Shown: positions 1 through 12,116 of the stretch, in pieces
How the letters are laid out: each line of letters opens with the position of its first letter
How positions within the stretch are numbered: position 1 is the first letter of the stretch
NCBI GenBank assembly: GCA_030280995.1
Contig: JASXTE010000036.1
Location: forward strand, 1 to 64,000
From: Hemileia vastatrix
Taxonomy: Eukaryota; Basidiomycota; Pucciniomycetes; Pucciniales; Zaghouaniaceae
Reading direction: 5' to 3'
Length of the DNA stretch: 64,000 bases
Program-made: the position numbers and the translations under genes
Notes under the pieces: generated by a model
The model's database searches: none
What the model saw: the letters and a program-made list of their open reading frames with translations, nothing else
Told to the model about the DNA's origin: nothing

Positions 1-1257
1 ATAGAATTTGAATTGTTTTAGATTGTCGACGAGGCATTCGACCTTCTTCACTTCCAAATGTGAGACTTTAATTTTGTAATTTGTTAGCTCAGCCAAAAAA
101 AACTTGATTTCTCTGGTCTTTTCAGTTAGTCTATCTGTCTGTCTCTTTATTTTATTTAATCATACTACATTTTTCCTTTTCCATCACCATAAAAACAAAG
201 ACTATCTGATGAAATTAAAGGTTAAGAATGCTTTGTGTCACTGAATCGACTCTGATTACAATGATGCACTTGAGATGCAACTTTTAGACACCATTGTCTT
301 TCCTAATCAATTGATGGTTTGCGTCATTCATTTATGAAAGTAATTCAAAATTTAAATTGATTCATGCCATCTATGCAAACTTCCTTCAACATTTCAAGTA
401 GAACTTTTTTTATTTATCTCGACAAAATGCCTCAATCGCATACAGTTAAATGTGAAATTCTAGCCTAATATGAATTTTGTCATTGTGGTGATCTGGTGAT
501 TCAATCAAAGATCGGATTGCATTGCAAATGATAGAAGATGCTGAAAAAGCTGTACTCAATCAACCTGGAGATTCACTTGTTGAACCAAATCAAACCAAAT
601 TAAACCAATCGACTTCAGATAACATTGAGATCGGACATGCTTTGACTGCTCCTGTTAAAGGATAGAAGATTAGCATCTTCACGTCTGAACTGATGCCCAA
701 AGAAAAATGTCGACTCATTTAAACCTTAAGTCCGAATTGTAACTGATGTTACTCGCGATCAAACCTTCAAGTTGCCTTTGGGATGGTCCGTGAATTATCT
801 GGTTGCCATTGTGAGAATGAACCCTTAAATTAATCGAATCTCCAACTATGAGATAATCAAACGATACAGATGCAGAATAGTTATGATAGTTGCAACTGGA
901 TCTAGTGAACAATGACCGGTGTTGGTTCAAAATTGAAAAAGTCATATCTGAATTGTAAGCTGATGTTTATTAATCATTGCTTTTTCTGTGTCCACACTCA
1001 CTGCTCCTAAATAATTGGCGAATTACGTACCAGTGCAACATATATTTTACTTAGTTACCAATTTTCCAATAGTATTCAAGTCTTAATTATGGAATGAAAT
1101 CACAGTTAAAGTGAAAAAAAGTGTTGTGAAAGTTAAGTTTGTGAATTTATGTCGCAATTGTTGGTGATGGAGTCAAACTCGACAACTCCATCAAAGTGTG
1201 ATTTATCAAAATTTGAATGATTTCATCCTCGTCACCTTGCGAATATACCTTTGATGT
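1..1257. other. Non-coding left edge
   Basis: No convincing gene is visible. The stretch is AT-rich. I looked on the minus strand for a cysteine-rich TGF-beta mature domain that would continue the gene starting at 2166 and did not see one. A short plus-strand open frame of 45 codons at 528-665 looks codon-like but has no recognisable homology. The right end of this stretch would hold the 3' UTR, or a first intron, of the TGF-beta propeptide-like gene. Confidence 0.5.
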
Positions 1258-2166
1258 TTATTTCAATTGAAGCAAAGGCTGTCCAAGTGATTTTAAATCA
1301 TGACTTGCATCACTCTCACAATCGGTAGGATTGAATATTTCACTCATTCCGATGGCGTTGTTGAATGAGTCGGTTGCATTGACCAAGATAACTGAATCGA
1401 CCAGTTTTGAGTATGAATTTTTACCCAAATAAAAATCTTTCAAACTGAAATCCACCCAGCCATTGAATTTGCCATCAAGTTTTTCATCCACAACAATTGG
1501 TTCAATTTCAACAGCAGTTTCACTACGATGTTTGGGTAATTTGCTTACTGAACACCTGAAGATGGAAACAAAAACTCTGTCAAATTTTTCAGATGATTTT
1601 TTGTACAATTTGATAGTAGCTTGTTTCAAACTGTTCAATTTGACCAAATCTTCAGGTGATTTTTGACGAAAAAAGGGTGGCAATGAAAAGTACAATTCAA
1701 ATTCTCGGGCAGAGTTTTTCTTGTTGGAGAAAAAAGATGTCATGTTGTCAACTGGACCCAAACTGAGGAGACAATTTGATGGAATTTCGTAGACGTTACT
1801 GTTTTCAACTTGGTAATTCCTCAAAGATGAGGAAAGATTGAGCAGAGGAATGATAAAGTTGAATTTACCTGAATCACTCGTCAGGACATCTTGGTCATCG
1901 GATGAATTGTTCTTACTCACGGAAGTGTGAGAAGGAGAAGATTCATCAGGTTCATTCGTTTTGTTCAATCTCAAATGATTGAAGATTTTGTTACGGATGA
2001 ATTCGACTCGCATCAGTTTGCTGATTTCTCGAATCATTTGGAAATCTGAGTGTCCAGCATCTCCGGAGTCACTGCCATTGACGCTGGACACATGAGAACA
2101 GTGTGAGCAAATAAAAAAGACCGAAACCAGAAGGAAAATTAAAGTACATCCATTGACATGCACCAT
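1258..2166 (-). CDS. Secreted TGF-beta/activin-type propeptide-like protein (no mature ligand domain seen)
   Basis: Single open frame of 302 residues. The first ~24 residues are a signal peptide (hydrophobic core FLLVSVFFIC). Residues about 44-66 form an amphipathic helix (REISKLMRVEFIRNKIFNHL) of the kind that opens TGF-beta family propeptides. It is followed by the beta-rich arm segments expected there: LYFSLPPFF, an ATIKLYKK strand and a WVDFSLKDF strand. Several N-glycosylation sequons are present. The family's propeptide normally leads to an RxxR furin site and a seven-cysteine ligand. Here the frame stops just after GQPLLQLK, with neither visible. A GTATAT donor-like site lies 11 nt past the stop, and GTGAGA lies inside the last coding stretch, so a spliced mature-domain exon beyond the left edge is possible. 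Otherwise this is a stand-alone propeptide. Family assignment is by pattern and moderately sure. Confidence 0.6.
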   Translation of the reverse strand: MVHVNGCTLIFLLVSVFFICSHCSHVSSVNGSDSGDAGHSDFQMIREISKLMRVEFIRNKIFNHLRLNKTNEPDESSPSHTSVSKNNSSDDQDVLTSDSGKFNFIIPLLNLSSSLRNYQVENSNVYEIPSNCLLSLGPVDNMTSFFSNKKNSAREFELYFSLPPFFRQKSPEDLVKLNSLKQATIKLYKKSSEKFDRVFVSIFRCSVSKLPKHRSETAVEIEPIVVDEKLDGKFNGWVDFSLKDFYLGKNSYSKLVDSVILVNATDSFNNAIGMSEIFNPTDCESDASHDLKSLGQPLLQLK

Positions 2167-5100
2167 GATGAAGGAAAAGTCTGCTTTGACGCTTCTGCCT
2201 TTATCTGAACTGATAATTGAGAGCGAACTCTGCCAATTCTGTACGATTTGGTAATCTAAGAATTAAACGGTATGGATCTTGGTATGCATTGGTACACTTT
2301 TGACTTGGGTAAATTCGCTAAATTAACATGATAGGATTAAGTGAACTCGAACTCGACTGAGATCAGAGATAGATACAAAGAATTTGAAATCGATAGACAA
2401 TTTCATCGTTATGAAGAACCTAACAGATGACAGTTGGAAAGTCTTTGACCATCCGAATCACAATCAACTTCTTGTCGTGGAAAATTATCTTACTGAAGTA
2501 CTAATCCTAAAAACAATTAGATGGATGTTTTTGTCGTTCACTGTTAATTGTTCATCTCGTCTTAAGTCTATAATTCTAATAATGAAGATTAATCAGCCTC
2601 TGTGACCAATAAGTATTTCAAACACTGATGCTTTCGCCAACTATTTTTTCATTTCCAATCAAACGACAAAAAACCTTGAGAAAACAAAGAATAAGTTTAA
2701 GAAGACTCTTTTGATCACAAAGTAATGTAATTTAAAATATTGCAAAGGAAAATAAAGTTAAAATCATTGTTGACAATTTCAATCGAGTTGGTTGAAAGTT
2801 GTCGAGGTCCTTCAACAACCTCAACGACAGGCGAGTTGCGCTGTGTCACAGTGGACTGTCAGTTTGTAATAAGTTTTGACCTACTTCTTGCTTTGATCCA
2901 TAAATAAAAAAGGAAAAAGTGGGGTTTTCGCTACCCTGATATTCAACTTTCAATCTTTTCACCGGTAAATATTGATGCTAACGTCATCTTCATCTCACTC
3001 AACATTGAGTTCAATTTGTTCACACACCATCATTAACAAGAATGACCAGGATATCCGTTTTAAATCATTTACAAGGTACAGCTAGAGAGTGAAGAAGAGT
3101 GAAAGAGAGAGAGAGGAAGAAAAAGAAAGATTCATGATTTAATCAGCGGATGTCCTCTCTTGCACATTCAACACCAACAGGTCGGTCAAGTGTAATCATT
3201 CAATCCTGATCAAACGGTTGTAAGTCCAACGGCAAAATTTTAAAGTTGACGAATTTAACCATCATACTTTTCATCTTCACTAGACCAATAATTTGCACAA
3301 TTGTTTCTGGAAGTAGTGAACAGAGAAATAACTTTGACTTTCACAACTTAGGAGTTATGGGTAAATTCAAATTAGGCCATTCTTAGAGTGACTTTCAAAT
3401 TCAACTGATTCAATTGTGAAACAAGTTCGCAAATAAACTTTAATCTCCATTCCAACTGACTTGAAACGCGACTTGATCTGCTGTACTATAAATCCTCTGC
3501 TCCTTATCCATGCGAAAAATGTTTTTTTCTTTCGAATTAAATCTTAAAGCAATCAAGTTAAACTCATCTTCATCCTCATCCTTAAACTCTGTCAAGTCTT
3601 TTCATTTCTGATTTTATTGTGGCAATTTATCAATTTTTGACTTGTTGATTCCTTAAGAATGCAAAAAGTATATCAGTTATTATCAGCTAATCCGCTGAAG
3701 TTACTCATCTCATTTACAACTCTCATCGTCGATCTCTAAATTTATTCATTTGAAGAAACATTGATAGGATCTTATTAACTTTATGAATCAACAAGTTTTT
3801 AACTATCATTTTTCAAGCGAAATTTATCCAAAAGGAAAACATCTTCAGAATTCTTAATTGTGATGTGACTGCTTTGACAAATTGAAAAATAGGCATGATT
3901 ATCAAGTTCACAACTTGCAAGTCATACACTTTTACAGGTGGCGCGCAAACGGTAAGTCTCAAGGGATCTCAAGTTTTTTCCCCAGAGTCCAGAAACTGGT
4001 TGGTATTTGAATTTTGCACTTTGAACCATATGCACTCAACCCGTCATTTGGTCTGCACTCCTTGAGCTCGTTGAACTAACAGAGGATTCAGCATTGCTAT
4101 TTACCTCTTTGATTCTTCGTCTTCATCTTAATTTCAATTTTGACTGCATTCGCTCGACTCATCAAAGATATATTCAATTGATGTCTTATCTAAATGTACT
4201 GGTTGTTCGTGATTTAAATCTCTTGTCTTCAATTTAAATAGAAAATTGGTGGTTCCTTGTGGTTGAAATTGTCTAGCTACTTACCATTTGATGAAATGTC
4301 ATCTAAAGAAATGAGATATAAGAGACAACAAGGTACATCCATTACTCTTAAAACGATCTTTTGGTACTGCTGAAGACCACATCAGCTTTCCCGCTCTCTC
4401 CATTTGTTCGGCCTTCACCGCCTGTCGAGTCAGGGTGATCAAGTAAGTTAATCACGATAACCCTTTACTCCACTTCATTCTCTAGGTCTACTACTTTTTT
4501 TTTCTCTTCCCTGGCTGAATCTTTTAAACAGGCTTGCCTTTAAGGCATTGAGCAGTTTCGACGAAAAGATGTAAAGGTTGCACGCATTGGTGTAACATGG
4601 AGCATGTGAGTCATGTTGGACTTGTAGTTATCCACTTTGTGTCCTTTCTTTCTTTTGGCGCCTTTTCAGGCCCAGTTGTTGTCAGACAACTTTGGCCTCG
4701 TTTCCTTCTTTTTCTTTTTCTCCTGGCTCGCCTCTCCCTCACTTATCTCCTGGCACTCTGGGGTGGTGGATGCACTTCTCATTTCAACATTTAACCCTCG
4801 TCTGTATGTCCAACGTCAACTTGTATCATTGATTTAGTGATGATCAAATTGGTTAATCTTCAAGCAACTTATTCATCATCCACACGATTCTGTGACCAGG
4901 TCTGGATGAGGCTGTGATACTGTTACATTTGCTAGTATTGCACTCGTCCCGGCCTGTTTTCAAGCGTGTAGTTCAACAGGTCCTTCAAGTCTACCTAAGA
5001 ATCTCTATGGGTCAAATATTCTCAACTTCATATCAAAAATCAATTCACTCTAAGCCAAAAGAAAAAGGTTAACTGGAAAATATGAAGAAATTAACCATCA

Positions 5101-8100
5101 ACTATCAATTGTAAAAGTTAGGCCATCTCAACAAGTACAAGACAAAGAAAAGACCTCTGTCTTGGTCTTTCTGGTTTTGTCAGTTGTTCCGTTGCATTTG
5201 TTTCTCTCCTCTTGGCCAGTCTCATCTCCTGGAATCGGGTTTGGACGGAAAGAAAAGTCTTTCGCGCTCACTGACTGCCCCTGGCACTGAGTGAGCGAAA
5301 GCAGGCTAAACTTCCTGTCGATTGTCTTCGGCCTTGCTTGCCTTTTTCTTCTTTTCACTGCACACTCAACGCACCAGCTGAAGCTTAAATGGCAATGAGT
5401 CTTTGCTATGAATTGTTTCTCGGTCTGTGCTTTCTCCCAATTTTTCTTGTTTGTAGGTTTAAACTTGCAACTAGTCCAACACGTCCGTTACCTCAGTCAG
5501 TGCCGTGCTTCTTCATCAATTTTGTTCTGCCTTCAAATGTAATTTCACTTGGCGTGTAAAAAGAAAAACTTACCCTCAATCAAAATAGAGTATCAAGAAA
5601 TGCCAAATTGTTTATTGTAACACGTTTCTTTCCTCTTGTCCTTCGTAGCGGGACAAAAAACAGGCTCAGCCACAAAATGAATAATGTGGCTCTGGCGTGG
5701 ACTGAGACTTGCCAAGTGGAAAAGTAGACAGGTAACAAGTACAACAGACAAGTACAACAGACCAGCACAACAGAGAGGATGGCGAGTGAAACAAGGTGAA
5801 AGCGGGAAAATGGAGAAAGGAAAAAGAGGACCACAAGAAGAAAGAGCAATAACAGCTTTACCATCACCGACAACAGGTCAACTGGGTTGTCTAAGCAGCT
5901 AGTTTACTCTCTTCTTCGCTTACTTGCCAAATGTTTCCATCCAATGTCTTCACTCAATACACATGCGAATCTCTGCTTCTCTTCAACCTTTTGTCTTGCC
6001 TTTTCCTTGCATTCTCCATTTTGCCTACTTTGACATTTTGCTTTCCACCTTTGCCATTTAAACCTGATGGTTCATAAATTGAATGATGGGATCTAAGAAT
6101 GATCATGACCTACTTTCACCGTTCAATCGAATCTGGTTAGTTTGGAGTGAAAAAAATCAGCGCAGTACTCTGGGCACTTGAAATGTCGATCCGACAATAC
6201 AAGGGTAGATTGATGAAAATAAGTTGTAAGAAGTGACCACTGAAGATATGTCGGCTGGCAGTGGAATAAGCAAGATTAAAAATCCTACCATTGATGGCAG
6301 CAATCGCAATCAAGTACTTGGACTGTGCATTTTTAATTAGAGTCAGATAGAGTGGACGAAAATTGATCAAACTGGCCAACAATGACCTGACCAGAGCAGT
6401 CGGTGGCCGGTGAATTAGCAAGAGATTATTCTAGAATTAACGACAATGAAGAAATCCGGATCATCCCTCTGAAGTTTTTAAAGTCTGCAAAGTTCCAATC
6501 AAAAGATGCTCCGGTATATGTAAATTATTAAAATTATGACCATCAGTGACGGTAAGCGGGTTGGTTTTGTCAGATTTTTGAATTTCATGGTTACATCATG
6601 ATTATTATTCAAATCATGATCTATTTTTTGTTTATATTGAATCACAAATGGATATATTTGTGTGAAGCCCACGCTGTTATTAATAAGTCTCTTCTGTAAG
6701 TTAGCTGATCCCAAAGTTGGCTGATGAGCGATCGATCCTGATTGGTCACGAAAATACGAAAATGAAAACAGCATTGCCGACTACTGGATTGGAATCATAC
6801 CAATTATATAGCTGAACTCTTCTGGATTAGCAGGAGAATAACCAGATAACCGTGTTTTGAAGAAAACATCAAAATTGATTTGATTCTGCCTCGGTAGCTG
6901 TCGCAACCATCGGTAGAACCATCAACAGGAGTTTCTGGATCCAATTCATATTTGATCAGCAATAACAAGCAATTCATTCCATCCTGATGGAAAGTCCTGG
7001 TGATTTAGTTGCAAAAGATGTCATTCCTGTTCCATTGATGACCCTGACTGATGAGATCCTTAAATTGTTGCCGCTCTAGAGGACGATGCTAATTCGGCGA
7101 TCATCCCAATTATCAAATAGATGACGATTTCGTCTCTCAAGTCATTGTTAGTGAAGCTGATGAAAACAAAAAAAGAATATCCATTATCAAGGACAATTAG
7201 CAATAAAATTATTCGAATTTATTGATCAAGTTGAGGATATTTATGATATTTTGGTCTGAAATCTTGTCAACCTACTGGTTTGATGTCAAATGACTTTTGA
7301 TGATTTTTTCAACTGACTCAACTTGCTTTGTACAAGTTGTGTGTGTGTGTGACTCCTCGACCTGTCATCTTGGTCTTGATGATATTTTCTTTAAATTCAT
7401 TTTTTTCCTGCTCCTCTTGCTGTCTGTTGACTTTGTGACTTGCCTTGACTGGTCTGATCTTTGGTTTCGCTCGGTAAATGTTGTTGGAGCAACTTTAGCA
7501 ACTGTTACAACATCACCTTTAACTGATGGACATTTCTAGTCTATTTCCATTGTTACCCTTTCATCTTTCTCCTCTCAGTCAATCTTCCTCTTTGTCTCTG
7601 CCTCACTCAATCTAATCATATGAACAAGTATTCTTTTGACCAGTCACAAGTTATTACAGATAACAAATACTTTTAGATTGCCACTTGACTCCTTACTCTT
7701 TAGATTGCTTTTTACAACAATGAAATCTTTGCGATGGCTGAAGGAATTTTCGTGGATTACTCTTTTATTGTGCCCATCTTGTAAGATGAGTATTATGTTA
7801 GTTGGCTTATTAACTAGACATTTGCTAGAATTAAGGAACAAAAGACCGATAGAATGAGACAAGCTCGAAAATCAAACTCTATAAGGATTAAAGTTTTTCA
7901 CATGAAACAAAATGTGTACTTGTTTGCACAATATAAACAGAATTATCACAATCACAAGGAAAGTCCGCTCTCATTTCTCACTCTTTTCAACTTTGTACCC
8001 TCATGAGGACCCGAGTGTGACCTTTCAATAAAAAGAATACTAGGCAACTTTTAAGGTCAATTATCTAATCATATTCAAATAAGTTGAGGGTTTTTGATGA

Positions 8101-8616
8101 TGCGAGGACAAATTTCGATGGCGGTGTTGATCATGAGATGAGTTTATCTCAATTCGAATCCGATTTGACTGACATTTGTGAGGGATGAGGAAAAAAGTTT
8201 TTCAATCAGCTGATGCGCACCAGAGGGTAATACTATCGATTCAAGGTCCAGTTTGGGTTCAAAATGTTGCCGGAATAATATTTTTTCCTCTTCCTCATGG
8301 GTTGATCCTTGCTTCTCCCAACTATTTATCCAAGACCAGTTTCCTTACTGTTGTCAGTAATTCCAATGAGATGCGAGACATTTCCTTACAACAGTGGTAT
8401 CGGCAGAGTACAACTTTTCCACCTTGCTCACTGACACGAGTACTCACTACTCTTTGCTTGTTGCATTTTTTCTTCTGACACTCGAGTTAATTAAACTTCG
8501 ATATTTGGAATTCGAATTAATTCATTACGCTGAATATTCAGCCATATCGATTTTTTATTTAAGTATCACTGCGAGTCAAGCATCAATTTATCACTCTACG
8601 GGTATTTGCGAAAATC
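2167..8616. other. Gene-poor interval between the TGF-beta propeptide-like gene and MVD
   Basis: About 6.4 kb with no recognisable gene on either strand. Short open frames here (for example near 4600-4840, 5130-5360 and 5580-5900) have low-complexity hydrophobic or charged translations and no family resemblance. Short codon-like remnants occur near 6987-7080 and 8100-8185 but break within 30 codons. The interval contains one copy of a dispersed segment, listed separately, and presumably the 5' regions of both neighbours. Confidence 0.5.
7264..7715 (+). repeat. Dispersed duplicated segment, copy 1
   Basis: This ~450 bp stretch is closely similar, in the same orientation, to 16937-17532 inside intron 2 of the RAPGEF1-like gene. 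Identity is near perfect over the first ~165 bp, including a GT run and the flanking ACTCCTCGACCTGTCATC. It is then interrupted by about 130 bp present only in the other copy, and resumes at GACTTGCCTTGACTGG with scattered differences. The left boundary is sharp at TTGTCAACCTACTGG; the right side decays near 7715. No terminal inverted repeats or target-site duplication are evident. Confidence 0.85.
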
Positions 8617-9852
8617 ATGTCAACATCAAAGGCAACGGCAATCAAGATGGTGACTGTTAAAACTTCTGTTAACATCGCTGTAATTAAATATTGGGGCAAG
8701 TCAGATGAGAAACTTATTATTCCCATTAACGATTCAATCAGTGGTACATTGGATTCAAATGACATGTGTACAGTGACGACAGTTGCCAGTGATAAATCAT
8801 TTGTCAATGATCAAATGTGGTTAAATGGTGAAGAAGTGGATATCGAATCAAACCCACGTTTGGTCAATTGTTTGTCAGAATTTCGAACTAAGTGTGCAGA
8901 TAAATCAATGAGTACAATTAAAATCCGAATAGCATCGTCTAATGATTTTCCAACGGCAGCCGGTTTAGCGTCAAGTGCAGCTGGATACGCTGCTTTGGTT
9001 TACGCACTTGGTCATTTATTTGGAATTACGAATAAATCAGTTTTATCTGTCTACGCTCGAATGGGATCAGGTTCAGCCATTCGTTCTCTTGACGGTGGTT
9101 TTGTCCACTGGATTAAAGGTGATGGTTCATCTGAAACGTCGATTGCAAAGCAAATCGTAGATCACTCGCATTGGTCTGACATGAGAGTGGTTATTTTGGT
9201 CGTTAATGATGGTAAGAAAGAAACTGCATCCACTGACGGAATGAAAAGATCAGTACAAACGTCATCCTTGTTACCATTCAGAGCTGAGAATGTTGTCACA
9301 CAAAGAATTATCGAAATTACTCAAGCAATATTGAACAAAGATTTCCATTCATTTGCTCAAATTACAATGAAAGATTCTAATCAATTTCATGGAATTGCTT
9401 TGGATACATATCCACCTATTCAATATATGAATGGAACATCATGGCAAATTATACGATTTATTCATGCAATCAATGCTTTTCATGGTAAAAATGTTGCTGC
9501 CTACACATTCGATGCTGGTCCTAATGCGTGTATTTATCTATTGGAAGAAACATTAGAACTGTTTCTATCCCTGGTGATTAAGTTTTTCCCATTTTCCAAT
9601 GTTAATCAATGTTTACGTGGACATTCGATTCCATCATCAGTTACACATTCACTTGCTTCAGGACAACTAATTCTCGATGAGAACAAATTAAACCCTATAG
9701 AAGAACATTTGATGAGAAAAGTTGGTATGACAGTTTCCTCCGTTGACTCACTAAGGTACATTATTTCTACTAAAATAGGCAAAGGAGCTGAAATTGATTC
9801 AAGTCGATGTCTACTCGATGCTCAAGGCAATCTAATTCCTATGGCAAAGTAA
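8617..9852 (+). CDS. MVD: Diphosphomevalonate decarboxylase (mevalonate pathway)
   Basis: Full-length single-exon gene of 411 residues, close to the family's usual ~400. The enzyme performs the ATP-dependent decarboxylation of mevalonate 5-diphosphate to isopentenyl diphosphate, in the cytosol. Diagnostic motifs appear in order: SVNIAVIKYWGK (~17-28), the GHMP-kinase phosphate loop FPTAAGLASSAAGYA (~111-125), GSGSAIRSLDGGFVHW (~150-165; the family usually has ACRSLYGG) and FDAGPNACIYL near residue 300, carrying the catalytic aspartate. A second methionine at residue 11 is an alternative start just before the conserved core. An AATAAA signal lies far downstream at 10448-10453. In arthropods this pathway serves isoprenoid needs other than sterols. 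Identification is secure. Confidence 0.96.
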   Translation: MSTSKATAIKMVTVKTSVNIAVIKYWGKSDEKLIIPINDSISGTLDSNDMCTVTTVASDKSFVNDQMWLNGEEVDIESNPRLVNCLSEFRTKCADKSMSTIKIRIASSNDFPTAAGLASSAAGYAALVYALGHLFGITNKSVLSVYARMGSGSAIRSLDGGFVHWIKGDGSSETSIAKQIVDHSHWSDMRVVILVVNDGKKETASTDGMKRSVQTSSLLPFRAENVVTQRIIEITQAILNKDFHSFAQITMKDSNQFHGIALDTYPPIQYMNGTSWQIIRFIHAINAFHGKNVAAYTFDAGPNACIYLLEETLELFLSLVIKFFPFSNVNQCLRGHSIPSSVTHSLASGQLILDENKLNPIEEHLMRKVGMTVSSVDSLRYIISTKIGKGAEIDSSRCLLDAQGNLIPMAK

Positions 9853-10540
9853 CTTCAAACAAGTAGTCAGTGTATCGATGAAGAACAAAGACAAAGACAA
9901 AGAAATAGAACAATGTTCTTTACATCGATTGGTGCACCTGTTCACCGAGATAAAGATGACAGGTTCATCTCTGTCATCCTGAATGATCGTAATTTATAGC
10001 GATCCAAGTAACATAAAATGGACTCAAATAGAATTACCAGTAGATTTGGATGATGGTGAAACTCTCACAGTTGTCAGTTATATTTAGATGTTTAATTTTC
10101 ATGTGCCAATACTTTGCAAAGAAGAAAGAAAAGACAGCGCAACTGGACAAGTGAATTACCAATGTTGCATCAGCCAACCTTTGCACAAATGTTCACTCGT
10201 TCACTCGTTCAATGGATTCGTTGCTATGGATTCCTTTTATTTTTTGTGTTAACACTTTCAACACAGACACATCAAGTATATGTCTGTGTTAGAATACACA
10301 GGTTTTCTTCGCCATCTTCGTCTCTGTGTCTATGTGACTGCTTATTAGTGTGTTGTATGTTGTATGTTGTATGTTGTGTGTTGTGTTTTGTATGCTGTGC
10401 GTCTGTTTGTCCAGTTGGTAGCTTGTTATTTTAAGTGCCATTCTAATAATAAAACTAATTACAAAAGGTTATTTCACTCAAAAACTCATGAATATTGAAC
10501 TTTACTTGTTTCTTTTTTTGTTTTTCTTTTCTTTATTCTT

Positions 10541-10597
10541 TTTCCCTATTTTCCCTATTTTCCCTATTTTCCCTATTTTCCCTTTTTTCCCTTTTTA
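10541..10597. repeat. 9-bp tandem repeat (ATTTTCCCT unit)
   Basis: About five to six head-to-tail units of CTATTTTCC, the last ones degenerating to a pure T/C tract. It lies in intergenic sequence downstream of MVD. Confidence 0.8.
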
Positions 10598-11421
10598 CCA
10601 CTGATGACTGTGTGTCACACCGTATGAAACATTGGACTGTTGTCGTGTGAAACGTCAAACGATTATTCAGGATAAAATTTACCTCGACACGAAAGTGTGT
10701 CCAAGGCCAGTGCGAATAAAATATTTATCAAAGAAACATTGCAAATTCTTGCTGCAAGACTTTCACTTTGGACTGTTACAAATACACAAATACACAAATA
10801 CACACACAAGTATTTATCTGTTACACAATGTTTTCATCATTGACCAAGTTGATGATGATGATGATTATGATTATGACACTTGCGCTGAAATTGAGAGTTC
10901 AAGTGATTTACGGACTGTTGATGAGGGCGACCTTGTCACTGTGCTCTGGCTGCTTGGATTAATTCTAAAAATACTAATAAGCACTTTGAGCTGAGTAATT
11001 TATTGCTACAACAGTGCAAGAGTTCCGGAGCAAATAGTGTACACCAGACTGTTGTAGACTGTTGGAAAGTGTTGGAAACTGTTGTACACGGCAATATACT
11101 GAATGTCAAATTGACAATTGACGCAATAAGTGCAATTGACAAGGATGGTCAAAAGGCACATTTTTTTTCTCATGCTTTGCACCAAAGATGAGGATGAGGA
11201 TGGTTAACGAGTAACAGCAGCATATTCACCGATCCATAGAAAGAAAAAGAGACCAAACAGGCGGCATCGCAAAAAGGGGAAAAAGTACCAAAGACAAACA
11301 CAGACAGACACAGACATTTGACCGGACTTTTGCTTTAACAGTACAACTCTACAAGCATACCAGTATAAACGACAGCTGTAGATGGTTCAAATTACTAAAT
11401 GAGTGTGAGCAACTGCTCCCA

Positions 11422-11447
11422 CTCTCTCTCTCTCTCTCTCTCTCTCT
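11422..11447. repeat. CT dinucleotide microsatellite
   Basis: Thirteen uninterrupted CT units, in the probable promoter/5' UTR region of the RAPGEF1-like gene. Such pyrimidine tracts are common near arthropod promoters, but no function can be read from sequence. Confidence 0.85.
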
Positions 11448-12116
11448 GTTTCTCTGTTTCTTTCTCCCTTTTTTTCTCAACTGATCTTAGCGTGTGTGGG
11501 TGGGTGTGGCTGTCTCACTGACTACAGTTGTCCTGGGTACATGTGACTTACCAATGGGGTAGATTTAGAAATCACACACCACCACCAAACCCTCGTCAAC
11601 GAGGACAAAATAGAGAGAAAAAAAAGAGAGAGAAAGTGAAGAGAGCGGTCGGGTACAGTCACAGTTGGTAAGGGTGAAAAGTGAACAGTTCTTTAGCCTC
11701 ATTTAACTCGAACTCGACTGACTGAGTCATTCGATGACACACGCGCAGATGAAAGAATAGGCTGTTGCTTCTTTCAACCAGAGCGCCTACTGCTGTGAGC
11801 AAAGAGGCTGTAGTGAGAGAGAGGAAAACGAAAGAAGAGAGTCGACAGTCGAGGAAAACTCAACATCAAGCATTGAGAGAGTCAGTCTGTATCGGTACAG
11901 GCAGAAGCTTGGACAGCCACATGTGTGTATACCTGCATCGACTACATTCACACTTGTACTCATTCAACCTGAGCGAAAGTTTTTCACTTGTTGTACTTTA
12001 CTTTGACCGTTTGCTTTTTATTTTTATTTTTTACCTTGATTTCTTTTTAATCATGTGATGCAAATATCATCACCTTCTCTGACATTGACATTTTATTCAT
12101 CATCATCATCATCATC

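Larger units (their letters stand above)
9853..12116. other. Intergenic region and probable 5' region of the RAPGEF1-like gene
   Basis: No gene is recognised. The interval holds the MVD 3' flank, a 9-bp tandem repeat near 10541-10597, a CT microsatellite near 11422-11447, and GT-rich tracts. The final ~700 bp are likely promoter and 5' UTR of the gene starting at 12117. The frame of that start is closed upstream by a TAA at 12048-12050, with no earlier in-frame ATG. Confidence 0.5.

Noticed and set aside
528..665. 45-codon plus-strand frame (MIEDAEKAVLNQPG...)
   Set aside because: Codon-like, but no family resemblance, no clear splice sites and too short to support as a gene.
4597..4837. Overlapping hydrophobic frames suggesting a membrane protein
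   Set aside because: Composition follows a pyrimidine-rich tract; no homology, no splice context and frames compete in two phases.
10541..10597. CCCTATTTT-type tandem array resembling a telomere-like repeat
   Set aside because: The unit is a 9-mer unlike any known arthropod telomere repeat (TTAGG); it is a short interstitial minisatellite.
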